64,000 nt of DNA from Aliivibrio sifiae (GCF_002954705.1 NZ_MSCO01000001.1:2154865-2218864), one strand, 5' to 3'; counted from the first letter of the stretch, positions 20,049 to 32,258 are shown. A program made the numbers and translations. The notes: a model not told the origin generated them from the sequence alone.

Positions 20049-20837
20049 TTAACGAATAATACCGCGCGTCGATTTCTCAAACAAATCTAAGAAGCCTTGA
20101 AGTACTGGAAATGCTTCAATTTCTTTATTTATCTCAGCTTTTGCTTCTTCTAATGTATTACCATTACGATAAAGCGCTTTATAAGCTCGACGAATTGCAT
20201 GAATTTCAGGTTTTTCAAAACCGCGACGCTTTAATCCTTCGATATTAATACCGAAAGGCTTACAGTGATTACCTTGTGCCATAACAAATGGAGGTACATC
20301 TTGAACAACAACCGATGCGCCACCAATAAAGCTATGAGCACCAACGGTACAAAACTGATGAACAGGCGATAATGCAGAAACAATCGCATAATCTTCAATG
20401 TTCACATGACCAGCTAGTGTTGCATTGTTCCCCATGATTATATTGTCACCAACAACACAATCATGTGCGATATGAACATTTACGCACAATAAGTTATCAC
20501 TACCAACCGTTGTTACGCCACGATCTTGAGTCGTACCACGGTGGATTTGAACACTTTCACGGATAACATTACGATCGCCAATAACAACGGTTGTAGCTTC
20601 ACCACTGTATTTTTTATCTTGGCTTTCTTCACCAATAATGGCAAATGCAAAAATACGGTTATCTTTACCTATCGTAGTATCGCCTTTAATGACAACATGC
20701 GACATAACCTCAGTACCTTCACCAATCGTGATATTACCTGAAATGTAAGTAAACGGACCAACAGAAGCATTCGCTTCGATCGTCACATTACCTTCAATAA
20801 CTGCTGACGGGTGAATTTGAGCAGATTCATGAATCAT
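20049..20837 (-). CDS. lpxA: UDP-N-acetylglucosamine acyltransferase
   Basis: LpxA makes the first committed transfer of lipid A synthesis, placing 3-hydroxyacyl on UDP-GlcNAc. The left-handed beta-helix hexapeptide repeats fill residues 1-190 ([19 protein letters not shown] onward), with the catalytic His in [13 protein letters not shown], followed by the helical C-terminal domain. ATG 20837 (MIHESAQ) gives 262 residues, equal to E. coli; it lies two bases after the fabZ stop. The upstream in-frame ATG at 20861 would sit inside fabZ. Confidence 0.97.
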   Translation of the reverse strand: MIHESAQIHPSAVIEGNVTIEANASVGPFTYISGNITIGEGTEVMSHVVIKGDTTIGKDNRIFAFAIIGEESQDKKYSGEATTVVIGDRNVIRESVQIHRGTTQDRGVTTVGSDNLLCVNVHIAHDCVVGDNIIMGNNATLAGHVNIEDYAIVSALSPVHQFCTVGAHSFIGGASVVVQDVPPFVMAQGNHCKPFGINIEGLKRRGFEKPEIHAIRRAYKALYRNGNTLEEAKAEINKEIEAFPVLQGFLDLFEKSTRGIIR

Positions 20838-20839
20838 AA

Positions 20840-21292
20840 TTAAAACTCTCGTCTTGCACACTTAAGTTCAGCTGAACACACTACAGCACCATCAACTTTA
20901 GCTACACCGTTAAATAGTGCAATACCGCGACGATCTTTAATGAATTCAACTTCAATAATTAATTGATCGCCAGGAACCACTGGCTTACGGAACTTAGCTT
21001 TATCAATACTAGCAAAATAGTAAAGCTCATTCTCAGCAGGAGCACCAAATGATTTAAATGCTAATAAACCAGTAGCTTGAGCCATTGCTTCAAGAATCAA
21101 TACTCCTGGGAAAATTGGCATTTGAGGGAAATGGCCAGTAAATTGAGGTTCATTTACAGACACATTCTTGATCGCGTGTAAGTATTTTTCTTCTTCGAAA
21201 TCTGTTACTCGGTCAACCAATAAAAATGGGTAACGGTGAGGTAATAACTCTTGGATTTCTGTAATGTTGAGCGTTTTATTTTCACGAGTCAA
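20840..21292 (-). CDS. fabZ: 3-hydroxyacyl-ACP dehydratase FabZ
   Basis: FabZ dehydrates 3-hydroxyacyl-ACP in fatty-acid elongation and competes with LpxA/LpxD for hydroxyacyl-ACP. The hot-dog fold signature is clear: [19 protein letters not shown], then [20 protein letters not shown] with the catalytic His and Glu. The start is assigned to TTG 21292 ([13 protein letters not shown]), which has AGGA eight bases upstream and gives 150 residues, matching the family. The ATG at 21313 would add seven atypical residues. It is coupled to lpxA. Confidence 0.96.
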   Translation of the reverse strand: MTRENKTLNITEIQELLPHRYPFLLVDRVTDFEEEKYLHAIKNVSVNEPQFTGHFPQMPIFPGVLILEAMAQATGLLAFKSFGAPAENELYYFASIDKAKFRKPVVPGDQLIIEVEFIKDRRGIALFNGVAKVDGAVVCSAELKCARREF

Positions 21293-21363
21293 AATAATAT
21301 TCCTGTAAAACAATATCGTATCTGAGTAATAGTGTAGCTCAAATAGAGTAATAATAGATAGAC

Positions 21364-21385
21364 AAAGGTCTGCAAAATGCAGACC
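21364..21385 (-). terminator. Hairpin between lpxD and fabZ
   Basis: GGTCTGC and GCAGACC pair across AAAAT; on the minus strand only TTTG follows. A short U tract makes it a weak terminator or an attenuator. Confidence 0.5.
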
Positions 21386-21419
21386 AATACTTATTAATTA
21401 GAATGTTACTAAGTGAGAA

Positions 21420-22439
21420 TTAGTCGACTAACTTTTTCTCTACTGCCTTTAATCGTTTATTCATTTCATCAATTTTGTGAACACGAGTTGCAGTTTTTCG
21501 CCATTCTTTATTGGTTTGCAGTGGAATACCTGATGAGTACATGCCTTTTTCGCTAATGCCTCTCATCACCATACCCATACCAGTAATAGTTACACCATCG
21601 GTAATTTCAATGTGACCATTTATCACTGAACCACCACCGATAATACAATGCTTACCAATACTTGTGCTGCCAGCGACAATTGTACCACCAGCCATCGCAG
21701 AACCAGATCCGATTTGTACGTTATGAGCGATTTGAATTTGGTTATCAATAATAACATTACTTTCAATAACAGTATTATCAATTGCACCACGGTCAATGGC
21801 GGTATTGGCACCAATCTCAACATTATCGCCAATGATAACCGATCCTAATTGGGGTATTTTAACCCAAGTTCCACGGTCATTTGCATAACCAAAACCATCA
21901 GAACCAATAACAGTACCAGATTGAATCAAGCAAGATTCACCAATTTCTACTCGATGATAAATAGAAACATTTGCCCACAACTTAGTATTCTTACCAATTT
22001 TCACTTCTTGGCCAACAAAACAGCCCGCACCAATAATCGCACCATCAGCAATAACGGCTTTTGATTCAATGACTGCATTATGTCCGATAGCAACACCTTC
22101 TCCAATTACTGCATCATCAGCAATATATGCAGATGGTGCAATGTCTTTTGCTGGAGTCGGTGTTGTATCTAAAGCTTGAGCAGCTAAAGCAAAGCCTAAA
22201 TATGGGTCTCGCATTATTAATGCATTAGATTGACAGAACTCAATGTCTGCCTCTTTCACAATCACCGCTGATGCTTGGCAACTAGCCAATTGCTTACGAT
22301 ATTTAGCGTTTGAAAGGAACGTTATATCCCCTTCTCCAGCTTTACTCATCGAAGCGATAGAATGTACAACAACATCACCGTTACCATGAACGGTTGCACC
22401 CAGTTTTTTTGCCAATTCAGCAAGCGTAATACGAGTCAT
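21420..22439 (-). CDS. lpxD: UDP-3-O-(3-hydroxyacyl)glucosamine N-acyltransferase
   Basis: LpxD adds the N-linked hydroxyacyl chain in lipid A synthesis, third step. The 339-residue protein has the N-terminal uridine-binding domain ([32 protein letters not shown]), then hexapeptide repeats with the catalytic His in [10 protein letters not shown], and a C-terminal helix ([20 protein letters not shown]). It follows skp by eight bases, as in the conserved bamA-skp-lpxD order. Confidence 0.97.
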   Translation of the reverse strand: MTRITLAELAKKLGATVHGNGDVVVHSIASMSKAGEGDITFLSNAKYRKQLASCQASAVIVKEADIEFCQSNALIMRDPYLGFALAAQALDTTPTPAKDIAPSAYIADDAVIGEGVAIGHNAVIESKAVIADGAIIGAGCFVGQEVKIGKNTKLWANVSIYHRVEIGESCLIQSGTVIGSDGFGYANDRGTWVKIPQLGSVIIGDNVEIGANTAIDRGAIDNTVIESNVIIDNQIQIAHNVQIGSGSAMAGGTIVAGSTSIGKHCIIGGGSVINGHIEITDGVTITGMGMVMRGISEKGMYSSGIPLQTNKEWRKTATRVHKIDEMNKRLKAVEKKLVD

Positions 22440-22447
22440 GTTCGACC

Positions 22448-22963
22448 TTATTTAATTTCTTTAATAACTTTTTCAGATAGATTATCTTCTGGTTTTGCCC
22501 AAAGTAGTGTTTGTGCATCTACAACCATATCGTAGCCTTCTTTGTTTGCTACTTTTTCTACTGTTTGTTGAACTTGCATGATCAGTTTCTGACGTTCTTC
22601 GCCTTGACGACGACGGTTATCTTCATCTAATGCTTGTGCTTTCAGTTTATAATCTGACTGAAGAGATGCAATTTCACGCTCAAGCTTAGTTTTACCTGAC
22701 GTACCTAAAAGCTCACCATCACGTTTGATAGTTTCTACTTTATCTTTAATTTTTGACTCTAAACCACGTAATTCATCAATACGATCTTTAAACTCAGCAC
22801 GAAGTTTTTCTGAAATAGCTTCACGTTGTGGCATCTGCTGAACGATTTGAGCCATATTTACATAGCCAATTTTGGTTGCTGCTTCTGCTGCATTAGCAAA
22901 AAAAGAACCACTTAATAATACTGTGCCTAAAGCGGCTACTTTTACCAACTTTTTCAAAATCAT
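22448..22963 (-). CDS. skp: Periplasmic chaperone Skp (OmpH)
   Basis: Skp is a trimeric periplasmic chaperone that holds unfolded outer-membrane proteins on the way to BamA. The 171-residue product has a signal peptide ending SFFANA, the [15 protein letters not shown] strand, and long charged helices (about 45-135) that form the tentacles. It is followed by lpxD and preceded by bamA on the same strand. Confidence 0.95.
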   Translation of the reverse strand: MILKKLVKVAALGTVLLSGSFFANAAEAATKIGYVNMAQIVQQMPQREAISEKLRAEFKDRIDELRGLESKIKDKVETIKRDGELLGTSGKTKLEREIASLQSDYKLKAQALDEDNRRRQGEERQKLIMQVQQTVEKVANKEGYDMVVDAQTLLWAKPEDNLSEKVIKEIK

Positions 22964-23036
22964 ATCCTTAATTAATTATTATCGACCTAAATTTAATCGG
23001 TTTACATTAACACTTTTCTATTAGAGCTATCAATGC

Positions 23037-25466
23037 TTAGAAAGTTCGTCCAATGGTGAAACTAAAGAATTCTTCATCATCACCCTCATAAATCTTCACT
23101 GGTTTCGCAATTGAGAATACTAACGGCCCCATAGGAGACATCCATTGTAAAGCTGCACCATATGAAGAACGGAAATTCGATGGATCAGAATAATCATAGT
23201 AATACTGACTGCCATCCATTCCTGGTTTAGGATCTTTATAGTCAAACTCAGTATCCCAAACACTCGCCATATCAAAGAAGACACTGGTACGAATTTGACC
23301 TTGTGTCTCTTCACTTGCAAATGGAGTTGGTACAATTAGCTCAATACTTGCTAAAGCTGTTGCATTACCACCAACAGAATCATCCGTTGCTGCGTAAGAG
23401 GTATTATTACCTATCCCCCCATTTGAACCTTGAGCATAAACGGCTTTTGGGCCCGCAGAGTTTGAACCAAAACCACGTAATGTTGTGAAACCACCTGCAT
23501 AGAAGTTTTCATAGAATGGGTACAGGTTATCATTACCGTCAGTTTGACCGTAACCATTACCGTATCCAGCCTTACCACGCATTAATAAAGCAAACTCATG
23601 CTTTTTAGTTAATGGGAAATATTGGCGCACTTCATATTGAGCTTTGAAAAACTGTGAATCCGAATTCGGCGTCGTTATCTTATAAGACGCACGCTGGTAG
23701 TTACCTGCGGTTGGGAAATAACCTTTATTTAAGTTATTACGAGTCCAAGATAACGTCACATCAAAGTCACTTACGATCAGCGTTTGAGCACCTTCATCAT
23801 AAGCATCACCTACTGAATTTAAGTATTGTTCAATTTGAACATAACCTTCTAGATTAGAAATTTTGTTATGCGTATAACCCACACCAATTTCGAAGTAGTT
23901 TAGCTCATCAAACGGGAAACCCCATGTAAGATTACCACCATAACTTTGGTTGGTGTAATCGACAATACCCGCATCAGATGCTTCAAATTCATTATAGAAA
24001 ATCTTACCACCTAAGCTGACACCATCAAGGTTCCAGTAAGGGTCTCGATAATCTAAACTGATGTTCTTTTGATAATCGTTCATCATTGCATTGATACCAA
24101 CACGGTTACCAGAACCGATGAAGTTATCCTGCTGAAGACCAACTTGGAAGCTCACACCCGATTCAGTACCGTACCCGACACCAAAATTAACACTACCTGA
24201 GTTTGCTTCTTTTACAGAGTAAACCAGATCAACTTGATCATCAGATCCTGGAACTCGAACCGTTTGTACATCGACCGTTTCGAAGAAACCTAAACGATTT
24301 AAACGATTTTTCCCCGTTTCAATCGACTTAGAGTTTAACCAAGAACTTTCCATCTGACGCATTTCACGACGTAACACTTCATCTTTAGTGGAAGTATTAC
24401 CGACAAATTTAATATCACGAACATAGATACGGTTACCCGCCTCTACATTAATAACTAGCGATACTGTTTGGTTCTCATCATCAAACTCTGGCATGGTACG
24501 AACTTGAGGATAAGCGTAACCGGCTTCACCCAAAATTCGTTTAATATTTTCTTCTAAACGAGTAACTTCAGAGCCGTTATAAACTTCGCCATCTTCAAAA
24601 GGAACAAGCTTTTTAAATTCGTCTTCTTTACCGATCAACTCACCTTGGAATTTAACGCCACTTACAGTGTAAGGCGCCCCTTCTTCAACGGTTAACGCGA
24701 TATATACGCCTTTTTTATCTGGAGAAATAGAAACTTGAGTTGAATCTACCTGAAATTTCAAATAACCGCGATCAAGATAATATGAACGTAATGCTTCAAT
24801 ATCACCAGCAAGTACTTGTTTCTGATATTTTTCATCCGCTAAAAAATTCCACCACGCGACATCTACATTAAGATTGAAACGACTGAGGAGTTGCTCATCA
24901 GTAAATACTTCATTACCAATAAAGTTAATTTGTTGAATTTTAGCCGAAACGCCTTCAGTAAATACAAATTTTAAATCCGCACGATTTCTAGGTAGTGGCG
25001 TTACAACAGCATGAACCGTTGCATTGTACTTACCAACACTGTAATAGAAGTCTTCTAAGCCCTTTTCAATATTACTTAATGTTGTTCGATCTAATGCTTC
25101 GCCTACACGAATAGAAGAAGCTTCTAAGTTTTGCTGCATCTGCTCTTCTTTAATGGCTTTATTACCAGAAAAAGAGATATTTGCAATCGTTGGGCGTTCT
25201 GTCACTTTAATTAGTAATGCATTCCCATCACGAAATACCTTTACGTCTTCAAAGTTACCAGAAGCAAATAATGCTTGAATTACCTGAGATACGTCTTGCT
25301 GGCTCATACTATCACCAACACGAACAGGGGTCTTAAGTAATGCTGCACCTAATGCGACACGCTGTAATCCCTCAAAGCGTATATCATCAATAACAAATGT
25401 TTCTGCGCTCTGCGCTGCAACGCTGCCAAAAAGCAGTGAGGCTATCAACAATTTTTTCATCGCCAT
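23037..25466 (-). CDS. bamA: Outer-membrane protein assembly factor BamA
   Basis: BamA folds and inserts beta-barrel proteins. The 809-residue protein has a signal peptide (to about residue 20, SVAAQSA), five POTRA domains (about 22-420) and a 16-strand barrel containing the VRGF-type loop as [18 protein letters not shown]. It ends with the C-terminal Phe expected of a barrel (SFTIGRTF). Two starts are possible (MAMKKLL); the first is kept. rseP lies 29 bp upstream and skp 73 bp downstream. Confidence 0.98.
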   Translation of the reverse strand: MAMKKLLIASLLFGSVAAQSAETFVIDDIRFEGLQRVALGAALLKTPVRVGDSMSQQDVSQVIQALFASGNFEDVKVFRDGNALLIKVTERPTIANISFSGNKAIKEEQMQQNLEASSIRVGEALDRTTLSNIEKGLEDFYYSVGKYNATVHAVVTPLPRNRADLKFVFTEGVSAKIQQINFIGNEVFTDEQLLSRFNLNVDVAWWNFLADEKYQKQVLAGDIEALRSYYLDRGYLKFQVDSTQVSISPDKKGVYIALTVEEGAPYTVSGVKFQGELIGKEDEFKKLVPFEDGEVYNGSEVTRLEENIKRILGEAGYAYPQVRTMPEFDDENQTVSLVINVEAGNRIYVRDIKFVGNTSTKDEVLRREMRQMESSWLNSKSIETGKNRLNRLGFFETVDVQTVRVPGSDDQVDLVYSVKEANSGSVNFGVGYGTESGVSFQVGLQQDNFIGSGNRVGINAMMNDYQKNISLDYRDPYWNLDGVSLGGKIFYNEFEASDAGIVDYTNQSYGGNLTWGFPFDELNYFEIGVGYTHNKISNLEGYVQIEQYLNSVGDAYDEGAQTLIVSDFDVTLSWTRNNLNKGYFPTAGNYQRASYKITTPNSDSQFFKAQYEVRQYFPLTKKHEFALLMRGKAGYGNGYGQTDGNDNLYPFYENFYAGGFTTLRGFGSNSAGPKAVYAQGSNGGIGNNTSYAATDDSVGGNATALASIELIVPTPFASEETQGQIRTSVFFDMASVWDTEFDYKDPKPGMDGSQYYYDYSDPSNFRSSYGAALQWMSPMGPLVFSIAKPVKIYEGDDEEFFSFTIGRTF

Positions 25467-25495
25467 AATACGTTTTATTATTCCCTTGCTACTAC

Positions 25496-26854
25496 TTAAA
25501 GGCGCATAAAGTCGTTAAATAAAGCGACAGCCATTAATGACATAATCATTGCTGTTCCTACTTTATAACCAATTTCTTGAACTCTTTCTGATACAGGCTT
25601 ACGCGTAATCCCTTCTATTGCAAAGAAGAGTAAATGCCCACCATCCAATACAGGAAGAGGTAATAAATTAATAATACCTAAATTAACACTAATTAAAGCT
25701 AAAAATCCTAAAAATGATACTAAACCATATTCAGCTGTAGTACCTGCGCCTTTGGCTATCGAAATAGGACCACTTAAATTATTTAACGCTACATCACCCG
25801 TGAATAATTTCTTAGTCATGGTTAATGTTAAATCAATAATATTACCGGTTTTTTCTACTGCTTTTTCAAAAGCAACGATTGGACCATATTGTTTTTCATA
25901 GCGATAACCTTCAGGCCATGCTTCAAAAATAGGTGATACTCCAGCAAAACCAATAATTTTACCGTTAGCATTCTCTTTGCTATCAGGAGTTAAGCTTAAA
26001 GCCACCTGTTCATTATCACGAAGTACAACTAGCTCCATCGTTTTATTTGGATTGGATTGTATCGCGTCAACCATATCCTGCCATTCTGCTAACTTATTAC
26101 CATTAACAGAAACTAAGCGATCACCAACCAATAAACCTGATTTTTCAGCTGCACTATTTGCACTTACATTGGCAACATCTAAAGTTAATGTTGGGCGATA
26201 AGGAAGAAAACCAAGAGACACCATTGGTGAATCTTTTTCTGGATCAAATTTCCAATCAGATAAATCAAGAGTCGTTGTAACATCTACACCAATATTATTT
26301 TCATCGCTATAGGTTACCGTCATCGACTCATCGCCAATATGAGAAACAATCGCCATATTAACCGCTTCCCAATCCGAGGTTTTGATTCCTGAAATCGCTT
26401 TTAGTTCCACTCCAGATTCAATTCCTGCTTGAGAAAAAATTGAATTATTATCGATATGTCCAACAACTGGCTTTAATGCAGTCACTCCGATCATAAAAGC
26501 AAGCCAACACGCTACCACTGCAAAAATAAAATTCGCGATTGGTCCTGCGGCAACAATGGCACTTCTTTGCCATAAAGGACGGTTATTAAAAGCATGTTGT
26601 TTAAGTTCTTCAGGAACCTCATCAACACGTTCATCCAACATTTTTACATAACCCCCAAGTGGGATCATAGATATGTTATATTCCGTGCCGTCTTTGCCTT
26701 TTCTGCTCCAGATTGACTTACCAAAACCAATAGAAAATTTCTCAACAATTACACCACAACGGCGAGCTACCCAAAAATGACCATACTCATGAACAGCAAC
26801 AAGAATACCTAGTGCGATAATAAATGATGATAGATTCCATAGAAGTTCTGACAT
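25496..26854 (-). CDS. rseP: Site-2 protease RseP
   Basis: RseP cuts RseA within the membrane to release sigma-E and clears signal peptides. The 452-residue protein has the zinc motif [11 protein letters not shown] near residue 22, a GFGKS.W segment, two PDZ domains (about 115-300, the second with [18 protein letters not shown]), and the C-terminal [16 protein letters not shown] motif with the third ligand Asp. It is coupled to ispC (two-base gap). Confidence 0.97.
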   Translation of the reverse strand: MSELLWNLSSFIIALGILVAVHEYGHFWVARRCGVIVEKFSIGFGKSIWSRKGKDGTEYNISMIPLGGYVKMLDERVDEVPEELKQHAFNNRPLWQRSAIVAAGPIANFIFAVVACWLAFMIGVTALKPVVGHIDNNSIFSQAGIESGVELKAISGIKTSDWEAVNMAIVSHIGDESMTVTYSDENNIGVDVTTTLDLSDWKFDPEKDSPMVSLGFLPYRPTLTLDVANVSANSAAEKSGLLVGDRLVSVNGNKLAEWQDMVDAIQSNPNKTMELVVLRDNEQVALSLTPDSKENANGKIIGFAGVSPIFEAWPEGYRYEKQYGPIVAFEKAVEKTGNIIDLTLTMTKKLFTGDVALNNLSGPISIAKGAGTTAEYGLVSFLGFLALISVNLGIINLLPLPVLDGGHLLFFAIEGITRKPVSERVQEIGYKVGTAMIMSLMAVALFNDFMRL

Positions 26855-26856
26855 AG

Positions 26857-28059
26857 TTAAACCTTTTTAATTGCCTCATCGGCATAATGACGGGCCATTC
26901 TATCTAGGTCAATCAGGCTTTCCAAGCTATCTAGCTCAAGGTTTTGGAAGTTTGCGCATACTTTGTCCAAAACCGACTCATTAATTCGAGCTATATCTGT
27001 AAATTTAATCTGACCGTTCAAAAAAGCAGCGACTGATTGTTCATTAGCTGCATTTAACCCTGTCGTCGCGTGCTGACCTAAATAACATGCGTCAATAGCT
27101 AATTTCAAACATGGGTAACGAGAAAAGTCTGGCTCAAGAAAACTAAACTCTCCCACTTTAGTAAAATCAAGTGGTTCAACTCCAGCATTTACTCTTTTAG
27201 GATAAGACATAGTGCAGGCAATTGGGGTTCTCATATCGGGAAGTCCCATTTGCGCTAAGACAGAACCATCCTTGTACTGAACCATAGAGTGGATAACTGA
27301 TTGAGGATGAATAACAACTTTCAACTGCTCTTTGCTTGCGTTAAACAGCCAACGAGCTTCTATATATTCCAACCCTTTATTCATCATGGTTGCTGAATCA
27401 ACAGAGATCTTAGGTCCCATTGACCAGTTAGGGTGAGCAATTGCCATTTCAGGTGTTACAGATTCTAATTCTGATATATCGGTATAACGAAATGGACCAC
27501 CTGAACCAGTTAATAAAATAGAGCTAATGCCATTAGCATCTAAATCACAACGCCCTAAATTGGTTTGAATTCTCTCAGGAAGACATTGAAAAATTGCATT
27601 ATGTTCACTATCAACTGGCAATAACTCGGCACCATATGTTTCGACAGCATCAATAAATAATTGCCCAGACATGACTAAAGCTTCTTTATTCGCAAGTAAT
27701 ATGCGCTTTCCAGCTTTAACTGCTGACATGGTTGGTAACAGACCAGCTGCCCCAACAATCGCCGCCATGACCGTATCAACATCATCAAGTTGAGCGATGT
27801 GACAAAGCCCTTCTTCACCTGAAAACACCTCGATATCAAGATCACGCTCTTTTAGCTTAACCATTAACGAATGTGCTGCGTCAGTACTTGCCATAGCAAC
27901 ATATTTAGGTTGCCATTCACAACAAAGATCCAGCATTTTTTCAACGTTACTTCCTGCACCTAATGCAACAACATCAAATTTATCGGCGTTTTGTTTTGCG
28001 ACTGAAAGTGTACTACTACCAATAGAGCCAGTAGCACCTAAAATGGTTAACTTGCGCAT
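26857..28059 (-). CDS. ispC: 1-deoxy-D-xylulose 5-phosphate reductoisomerase
   Basis: IspC (Dxr) converts DXP to MEP in isoprenoid synthesis with NADPH. The NADPH site is [17 protein letters not shown] at the N-terminus. Substrate and metal residues lie in [16 protein letters not shown], and the flexible loop in [28 protein letters not shown] 28059 (MRKLTILG) gives 400 residues, close to E. coli; the TTG at 28074 would add five without support. A strong hairpin separates it from cdsA. Confidence 0.97.
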   Translation of the reverse strand: MRKLTILGATGSIGSSTLSVAKQNADKFDVVALGAGSNVEKMLDLCCEWQPKYVAMASTDAAHSLMVKLKERDLDIEVFSGEEGLCHIAQLDDVDTVMAAIVGAAGLLPTMSAVKAGKRILLANKEALVMSGQLFIDAVETYGAELLPVDSEHNAIFQCLPERIQTNLGRCDLDANGISSILLTGSGGPFRYTDISELESVTPEMAIAHPNWSMGPKISVDSATMMNKGLEYIEARWLFNASKEQLKVVIHPQSVIHSMVQYKDGSVLAQMGLPDMRTPIACTMSYPKRVNAGVEPLDFTKVGEFSFLEPDFSRYPCLKLAIDACYLGQHATTGLNAANEQSVAAFLNGQIKFTDIARINESVLDKVCANFQNLELDSLESLIDLDRMARHYADEAIKKV

Positions 28060-28088
28060 AATGAATGACCACAATGAAAATTGAATAG

Positions 28089-28116
28089 AAAAACGGTAGA
28101 TTATGATATCTACCGT
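28089..28116 (-). terminator. Terminator between cdsA and ispC
   Basis: ACGGTAGAT and ATCTACCGT form a nine-pair perfect stem with loop TATGAT; TTTTTC follows on the minus strand. Confidence 0.75.
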
Positions 28117-28160
28117 ATAAATTAAGTTGATTTAGTTCTTCAAAACAGAAGAGAAACGAA

Positions 28161-29000
28161 CTATAGAAAATACAAGAAAGCAAATACTGGGAATGCAGCC
28201 GTTAAGCTATCAATACGATCTAAAATACCACCATGACCAGGAATGATAGTGCCACTGTCTTTAATACCAGATGCTCGCTTAAACATACTTTCAACAAGAT
28301 CACCTAATACTGAAATAATAATGGTTGCAATGAAAATACCTAACATCGCAATTGTACTTTCAAATCGGATTTCAAAAGCACTTGCAGCAACCCAGCCAAC
28401 GATAATCGCAGTAATAATCCCACCGATTAAACCTTCGATCGTTTTATTTGGGCTTACTGCTGGTGACATTTTACGCTTACCAAAGGTTTTGCCAGCAAAA
28501 TAAGCGCCGCTATCTGCAGCCCATACCAATAAACAAACCAATAAAACTAATTTAGCGCCATAAAAACTATCAACCGCATAACTATCGGCACGCAACAATA
28601 GAATACTCCACAAAAATGGGATCATTGTTAGCCAACCAAAAATGTGCTTTAAAGGTAGGTGGTTTTGCCATAATGTTTTACTTTTAGGGAAGGTTAAAAC
28701 CAAACCTGAAGCAACTAGCCACCATATTGAACCAATCAATAAGATTGCTTGATGCCCATCAGTTGGAATCGCAAGTTCCAAAGTTGAGGTTGGCAATAAA
28801 AAAAGAGACGCTGCAAGGGCAATTACTGAAGGGACTAAGGCTATATAACGAGATTTAGATTCTGTAAACTGAGTCCACTCCCAAAAGCCTACAAGTGTAA
28901 TTGCGGTAATCGCAATAAGGAAACCTTGCATTGGCAACATGAAAATGCCTGCAATAACTAGGGGTGCTAAAATAAGAGCGGTAATAATACGCTGTTTCAA
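28161..29000 (-). CDS. cdsA: Phosphatidate cytidylyltransferase
   Basis: CdsA makes CDP-diacylglycerol from phosphatidic acid and CTP. The 279-residue, multi-pass protein has the signature KDSGTIIPGHGGILDRIDS near the C-terminus and MSPAVSPNKTIEGLIGG. About eight hydrophobic segments are visible. It begins four bases after uppS stops. Confidence 0.96.
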   Translation of the reverse strand: MKQRIITALILAPLVIAGIFMLPMQGFLIAITAITLVGFWEWTQFTESKSRYIALVPSVIALAASLFLLPTSTLELAIPTDGHQAILLIGSIWWLVASGLVLTFPKSKTLWQNHLPLKHIFGWLTMIPFLWSILLLRADSYAVDSFYGAKLVLLVCLLVWAADSGAYFAGKTFGKRKMSPAVSPNKTIEGLIGGIITAIIVGWVAASAFEIRFESTIAMLGIFIATIIISVLGDLVESMFKRASGIKDSGTIIPGHGGILDRIDSLTAAFPVFAFLYFL

Positions 29001-29003
29001 ACT

Positions 29004-29777
29004 TTATAGATCCTTTTCGTTCATTAGAGCTTGGATTTGCTCACCTGTACAACCAAATCGTCTTTCTCGACTAACAAACCAAGCAATAGCATCCGCTAAA
29101 CTTTGTTCATTAAAATCAGGCCAATATTGGTCAGTGAAATAAAACTCAGCATAAGCCATTTGCCACAGCATGAAATTGCTGATGCGACACTCACCGCTGG
29201 TTCTAATCATTAAATCCACATCAGGTAAATCTGACATTGTGAGCTTAGAAGCAATCGACGCTTCATCAATATCATCAACCTGTAAATTACCTTGCTCCAC
29301 TTGATAAGCAAGACGTTTAACTGCTTGGGTAATATCCCACTTGCCGCCATAATTTGCAGCAACATTTAGCACTAACCCTGAATTTTCACAAGTTAATGCC
29401 TCAGCATCAACGATCTTCTTTTGAAGACGAGAGCTAAATTGAGAGGTATCACCTATAACGCGTAACTGAATATTATTTTTATGAAGACGCTTAACTTCAC
29501 GGGAAAGAACCGTAATAAACAACTCCATGAGGACACTAACCTCTTCTTCTGGGCGACGCCAATTCTCGCTACTAAAAGCAAAAAGAGTAATGGCTCTTAT
29601 CCCTAGTTTGCTGGCTGCTGATATGGTTTTTCTCACCGCATCAACACCGGCTTTATGACCAAATACACGAGGCTTACCCTGAGCTTTCGCCCAACGTCCA
29701 TTACCATCCATGATTACCGCTATATGATTTGGTAATACTTCAGATGATAAAAACTCGCTGTTAGGTTGACTGGCCAT
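29004..29777 (-). CDS. uppS: Undecaprenyl diphosphate synthase
   Basis: UppS condenses eight IPP units onto FPP in cis, giving the lipid carrier for peptidoglycan and O-antigen. The 257-residue protein has [17 protein letters not shown] with the catalytic Asp, [24 protein letters not shown] and the C-terminal [22 protein letters not shown], ending in a typical ...[10 protein letters not shown] tail. GGGAGTT precedes the ATG. Confidence 0.97.
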   Translation of the reverse strand: MASQPNSEFLSSEVLPNHIAVIMDGNGRWAKAQGKPRVFGHKAGVDAVRKTISAASKLGIRAITLFAFSSENWRRPEEEVSVLMELFITVLSREVKRLHKNNIQLRVIGDTSQFSSRLQKKIVDAEALTCENSGLVLNVAANYGGKWDITQAVKRLAYQVEQGNLQVDDIDEASIASKLTMSDLPDVDLMIRTSGECRISNFMLWQMAYAEFYFTDQYWPDFNEQSLADAIAWFVSRERRFGCTGEQIQALMNEKDL

Positions 29778-29791
29778 ATAACTCCCTTAAA

Positions 29792-29823
29792 AATAAAAGC
29801 GCTAATGTCTACACATAGCGCTT
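29792..29823 (-). terminator. Terminator between frr and uppS
   Basis: AAGCGCTA and TAGCGCTT pair across an 11-base loop; the minus strand continues TTTATTTTTAAGGGAG. The T tract runs straight into the uppS ribosome binding site. Confidence 0.65.
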
Positions 29824-29900
29824 CTTATCGTGTTCATCGCCGACATCATATCATTATTTATATGAAAAAATCAGCCTGAACAATGAGTAATAAAAGTAAA

Positions 29901-30458
29901 TTAGACTTCCATTAACTCTTTTTCTTTTACTGAAAGCACTTCATCAATGCTCTTAACAGCAGAATCTGTCAGTTTTTGAATTTCGTCTTGTGCTCTACGA
30001 TCATCATCTTCTGAAATTTCTTTCTCTTTAAGAAGACCTTTAAGATCACCATTTGCATCACGACGGATATTACGAACAGCAACACGAGCGCCTTCAGCTT
30101 CGCCACGTACAATCTTAACAAGGTCTTTACGACGCTCTTCTGTTAGCGGTGGAAGCGGTACGCGAATTACTGTACCAGCAGACATTGGGTTTAGACCAAG
30201 ATCTGACATCATGATTGCTTTTTCAACTAAGCCAGCAAGCTCTTTATCAAAAACAGTAATCGCAAGAGTACGAGAATCTTCAGCAATGATGTTTGCTACT
30301 TGATTAATTGGAGTTCTTGCACCGTAGTACTCAACAGAAAGACCAGCGAGAAGGCTTGGGTGAGCACGACCTGTACGAATTTTTAACAGGCTGTTTCTCA
30401 GTGCTTCTACGCTTTTTTCCATGCGCTCTTGAGCGTCTTTTTTAATTTCGTTAATCAC
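29901..30458 (-). CDS. frr: Ribosome recycling factor
   Basis: RRF splits post-termination ribosomes together with EF-G. The 185-residue length is standard. [20 protein letters not shown] starts domain I, and the hallmark [22 protein letters not shown] and [20 protein letters not shown] helices are present. It follows pyrH by 36 bp in the conserved rpsB-tsf-pyrH-frr order. Confidence 0.98.
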   Translation of the reverse strand: MINEIKKDAQERMEKSVEALRNSLLKIRTGRAHPSLLAGLSVEYYGARTPINQVANIIAEDSRTLAITVFDKELAGLVEKAIMMSDLGLNPMSAGTVIRVPLPPLTEERRKDLVKIVRGEAEGARVAVRNIRRDANGDLKGLLKEKEISEDDDRRAQDEIQKLTDSAVKSIDEVLSVKEKELMEV

Positions 30459-30494
30459 AACTTCACCTTAAATTGTTATTTTATATTGGACGAT

Positions 30495-31226
30495 TTATTC
30501 AGCGCTGCTGATTAAAGTACCTTCAGTTTCACCCATTACAACACGACGCAATGCACCCGGCTTATTCATATTGAATACACGGATAGGCATTTTGTGGTCA
30601 CGAGCAAGAGTAAACGCTGCTAAGTCCATAACTTTTAATTCTTTTTCAAGAACAGTGTTGTAATCCAGTTTATCATATAATTCTGCATCAGGGTTAGATA
30701 CTGGATCAGCGGTAAATACACCATCTACTTTTGTTGCTTTTAAAACGACATCAGCTTCAATTTCAATGCCACGCAAACACGCAGCAGAATCGGTTGTAAA
30801 GAATGGGTTGCCTGTACCTGCAGAGAAAATTACTACACGGCCTTGACGAAGTTGAGCGATTGCATCAGCCCAATTATAATCATCACATACACCTTTTAGA
30901 GGGATAGCAGACATTACTCGTGCATTTACATAAGCACGGTGAAGTGCATCACGCATAGCAAGGCCATTCATTACTGTTGCTAGCATACCCATGTGATCGC
31001 CTACTACGCGATTCATACCAGCTTCTGCAAGGCCAGCACCACGGAAAAGGTTACCACCACCAATAACAACACCAACTTGAACACCAAGTTCAATCAGTTC
31101 TTTTATCTCTTGAGCCATACGCTCAAGTGTTGCTGGGTCAATACCAAAACCCTCTTCGCCTTGAAGTGCTTCACCACTAAGTTTTAATAGAATACGCTGA
31201 TATACTGGTTTCGGGTTCGTCGTCAT
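30495..31226 (-). CDS. pyrH: Uridylate kinase
   Basis: PyrH phosphorylates UMP to UDP, is activated by GTP and inhibited by UTP. ATG 31226 ([20 protein letters not shown]) has AAGGTAAG upstream and gives 243 residues, near the E. coli 241; the upstream ATG at 31271 is not needed. The amino-acid-kinase motifs [35 protein letters not shown] and [14 protein letters not shown] are visible. Confidence 0.97.
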   Translation of the reverse strand: MTTNPKPVYQRILLKLSGEALQGEEGFGIDPATLERMAQEIKELIELGVQVGVVIGGGNLFRGAGLAEAGMNRVVGDHMGMLATVMNGLAMRDALHRAYVNARVMSAIPLKGVCDDYNWADAIAQLRQGRVVIFSAGTGNPFFTTDSAACLRGIEIEADVVLKATKVDGVFTADPVSNPDAELYDKLDYNTVLEKELKVMDLAAFTLARDHKMPIRVFNMNKPGALRRVVMGETEGTLISSAE

Positions 31227-31362
31227 GGTTCTTACCTTTTCACTAAGAGTTGTCGAAATAACTGTCGCCATTTGATATTAACTGTTTTCTGTAAAAGCAA
31301 ATAGCTACAACTATCGTCTTATATTATAAAAGCTTACGTAACTAAGTTGATTCTTTATTCAC

Positions 31363-31394
31363 AAAAAGACCGCAGCATGGCCACGGTCTTTTTT
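31363..31394. terminator. Terminator after tsf
   Basis: AAAAAGACCG and CGGTCTTTTT form a ten-pair stem with an 11-base loop, with A and T runs on both sides. It closes the rpsB-tsf unit and separates it from pyrH. Confidence 0.85.
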
Positions 31395-31412
31395 ATCAAC
31401 AATACGAAAGGA

Positions 31413-32258
31413 TTAACCTTTTTGTACTGCAGCTACTTCGTCAGCAAAGCTCATTTCAGCCGCTTTCTCGATACCTTCACCAACTTCTAGACGTACGAAG
31501 TTAGATACTGATGCGCCTTTTTCTTTAAGAATTTCAGCAACAGTTTTCTTAGGTTCCATGATGAAAGCTTGACCTGTTAGAGAAACTTCGCCCGTGAATT
31601 TCTTCATACGGCCGATAACCATTTTCTCAGCGATTTCTTGAGGCTTGCCTTCGTTCATAGCGATTTCAACTTGAACAGCTTTTTCTTTTTCTACTACTTC
31701 AGCAGGTACGTCAGATGGGTTAACGTACTCAGGCTTAGAAGCAGCAACGTGCATAGCGATGTGCTTAAGCGTATCAGCTTCGCCTTCACCAGCAACAACA
31801 ACACCAATTTTCTCGCCGTGACGGTAAGAAGCAAGTGCTACGCCTTCAACAAGTTGAACGCGACGGATGCTGATGTTTTCGCCGATTTTAGTAACTAGAG
31901 CGATACGAGCATCTTCAAATTTTGCTTGAAGAGCTTCGATGTCTAGACGCTCAGCTAAAGCAGCTTCAGCAACTTCGTTAGCGAATGCTAGGAAACCAGC
32001 ATCTTTAGCTACGAAGTCAGTTTGACAGTTAACTTCAAGAAGAACAGCAACGCCAGCTTCTTCTTTGATAATGATTGTGCCTTCAGCAGCGATGTTACCT
32101 GCTTTTTTAGCCGCTTTTGCTGCGCCAGATTTACGCATATTTTCGATTGCTAGCTCGATGTCGCCTTCAGCTTCAACAAGTGCTTTCTTACATTCCATCA
32201 TACCAGCAGCAGTACGTTCACGAAGTTCTTTAACTAGAGCAGCAGTTACAGTTGCCAT
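31413..32258 (-). CDS. tsf: Elongation factor Ts
   Basis: EF-Ts exchanges GDP for GTP on EF-Tu. ATG 32258 ([20 protein letters not shown]) has GAGGA at proper distance; the protein is 281 residues. The UBA-like N-domain, the conserved [10 protein letters not shown] that contacts EF-Tu and the C-terminal module ([16 protein letters not shown]) are clear. It follows rpsB after a hairpin. Confidence 0.98.
   Translation of the reverse strand: MATVTAALVKELRERTAAGMMECKKALVEAEGDIELAIENMRKSGAAKAAKKAGNIAAEGTIIIKEEAGVAVLLEVNCQTDFVAKDAGFLAFANEVAEAALAERLDIEALQAKFEDARIALVTKIGENISIRRVQLVEGVALASYRHGEKIGVVVAGEGEADTLKHIAMHVAASKPEYVNPSDVPAEVVEKEKAVQVEIAMNEGKPQEIAEKMVIGRMKKFTGEVSLTGQAFIMEPKKTVAEILKEKGASVSNFVRLEVGEGIEKAAEMSFADEVAAVQKG

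Noticed and set aside
20835-20861. Upstream ATG for lpxA at 20861
   Set aside because: It would overlap the conserved fabZ C-terminus and add eight residues absent from the family.
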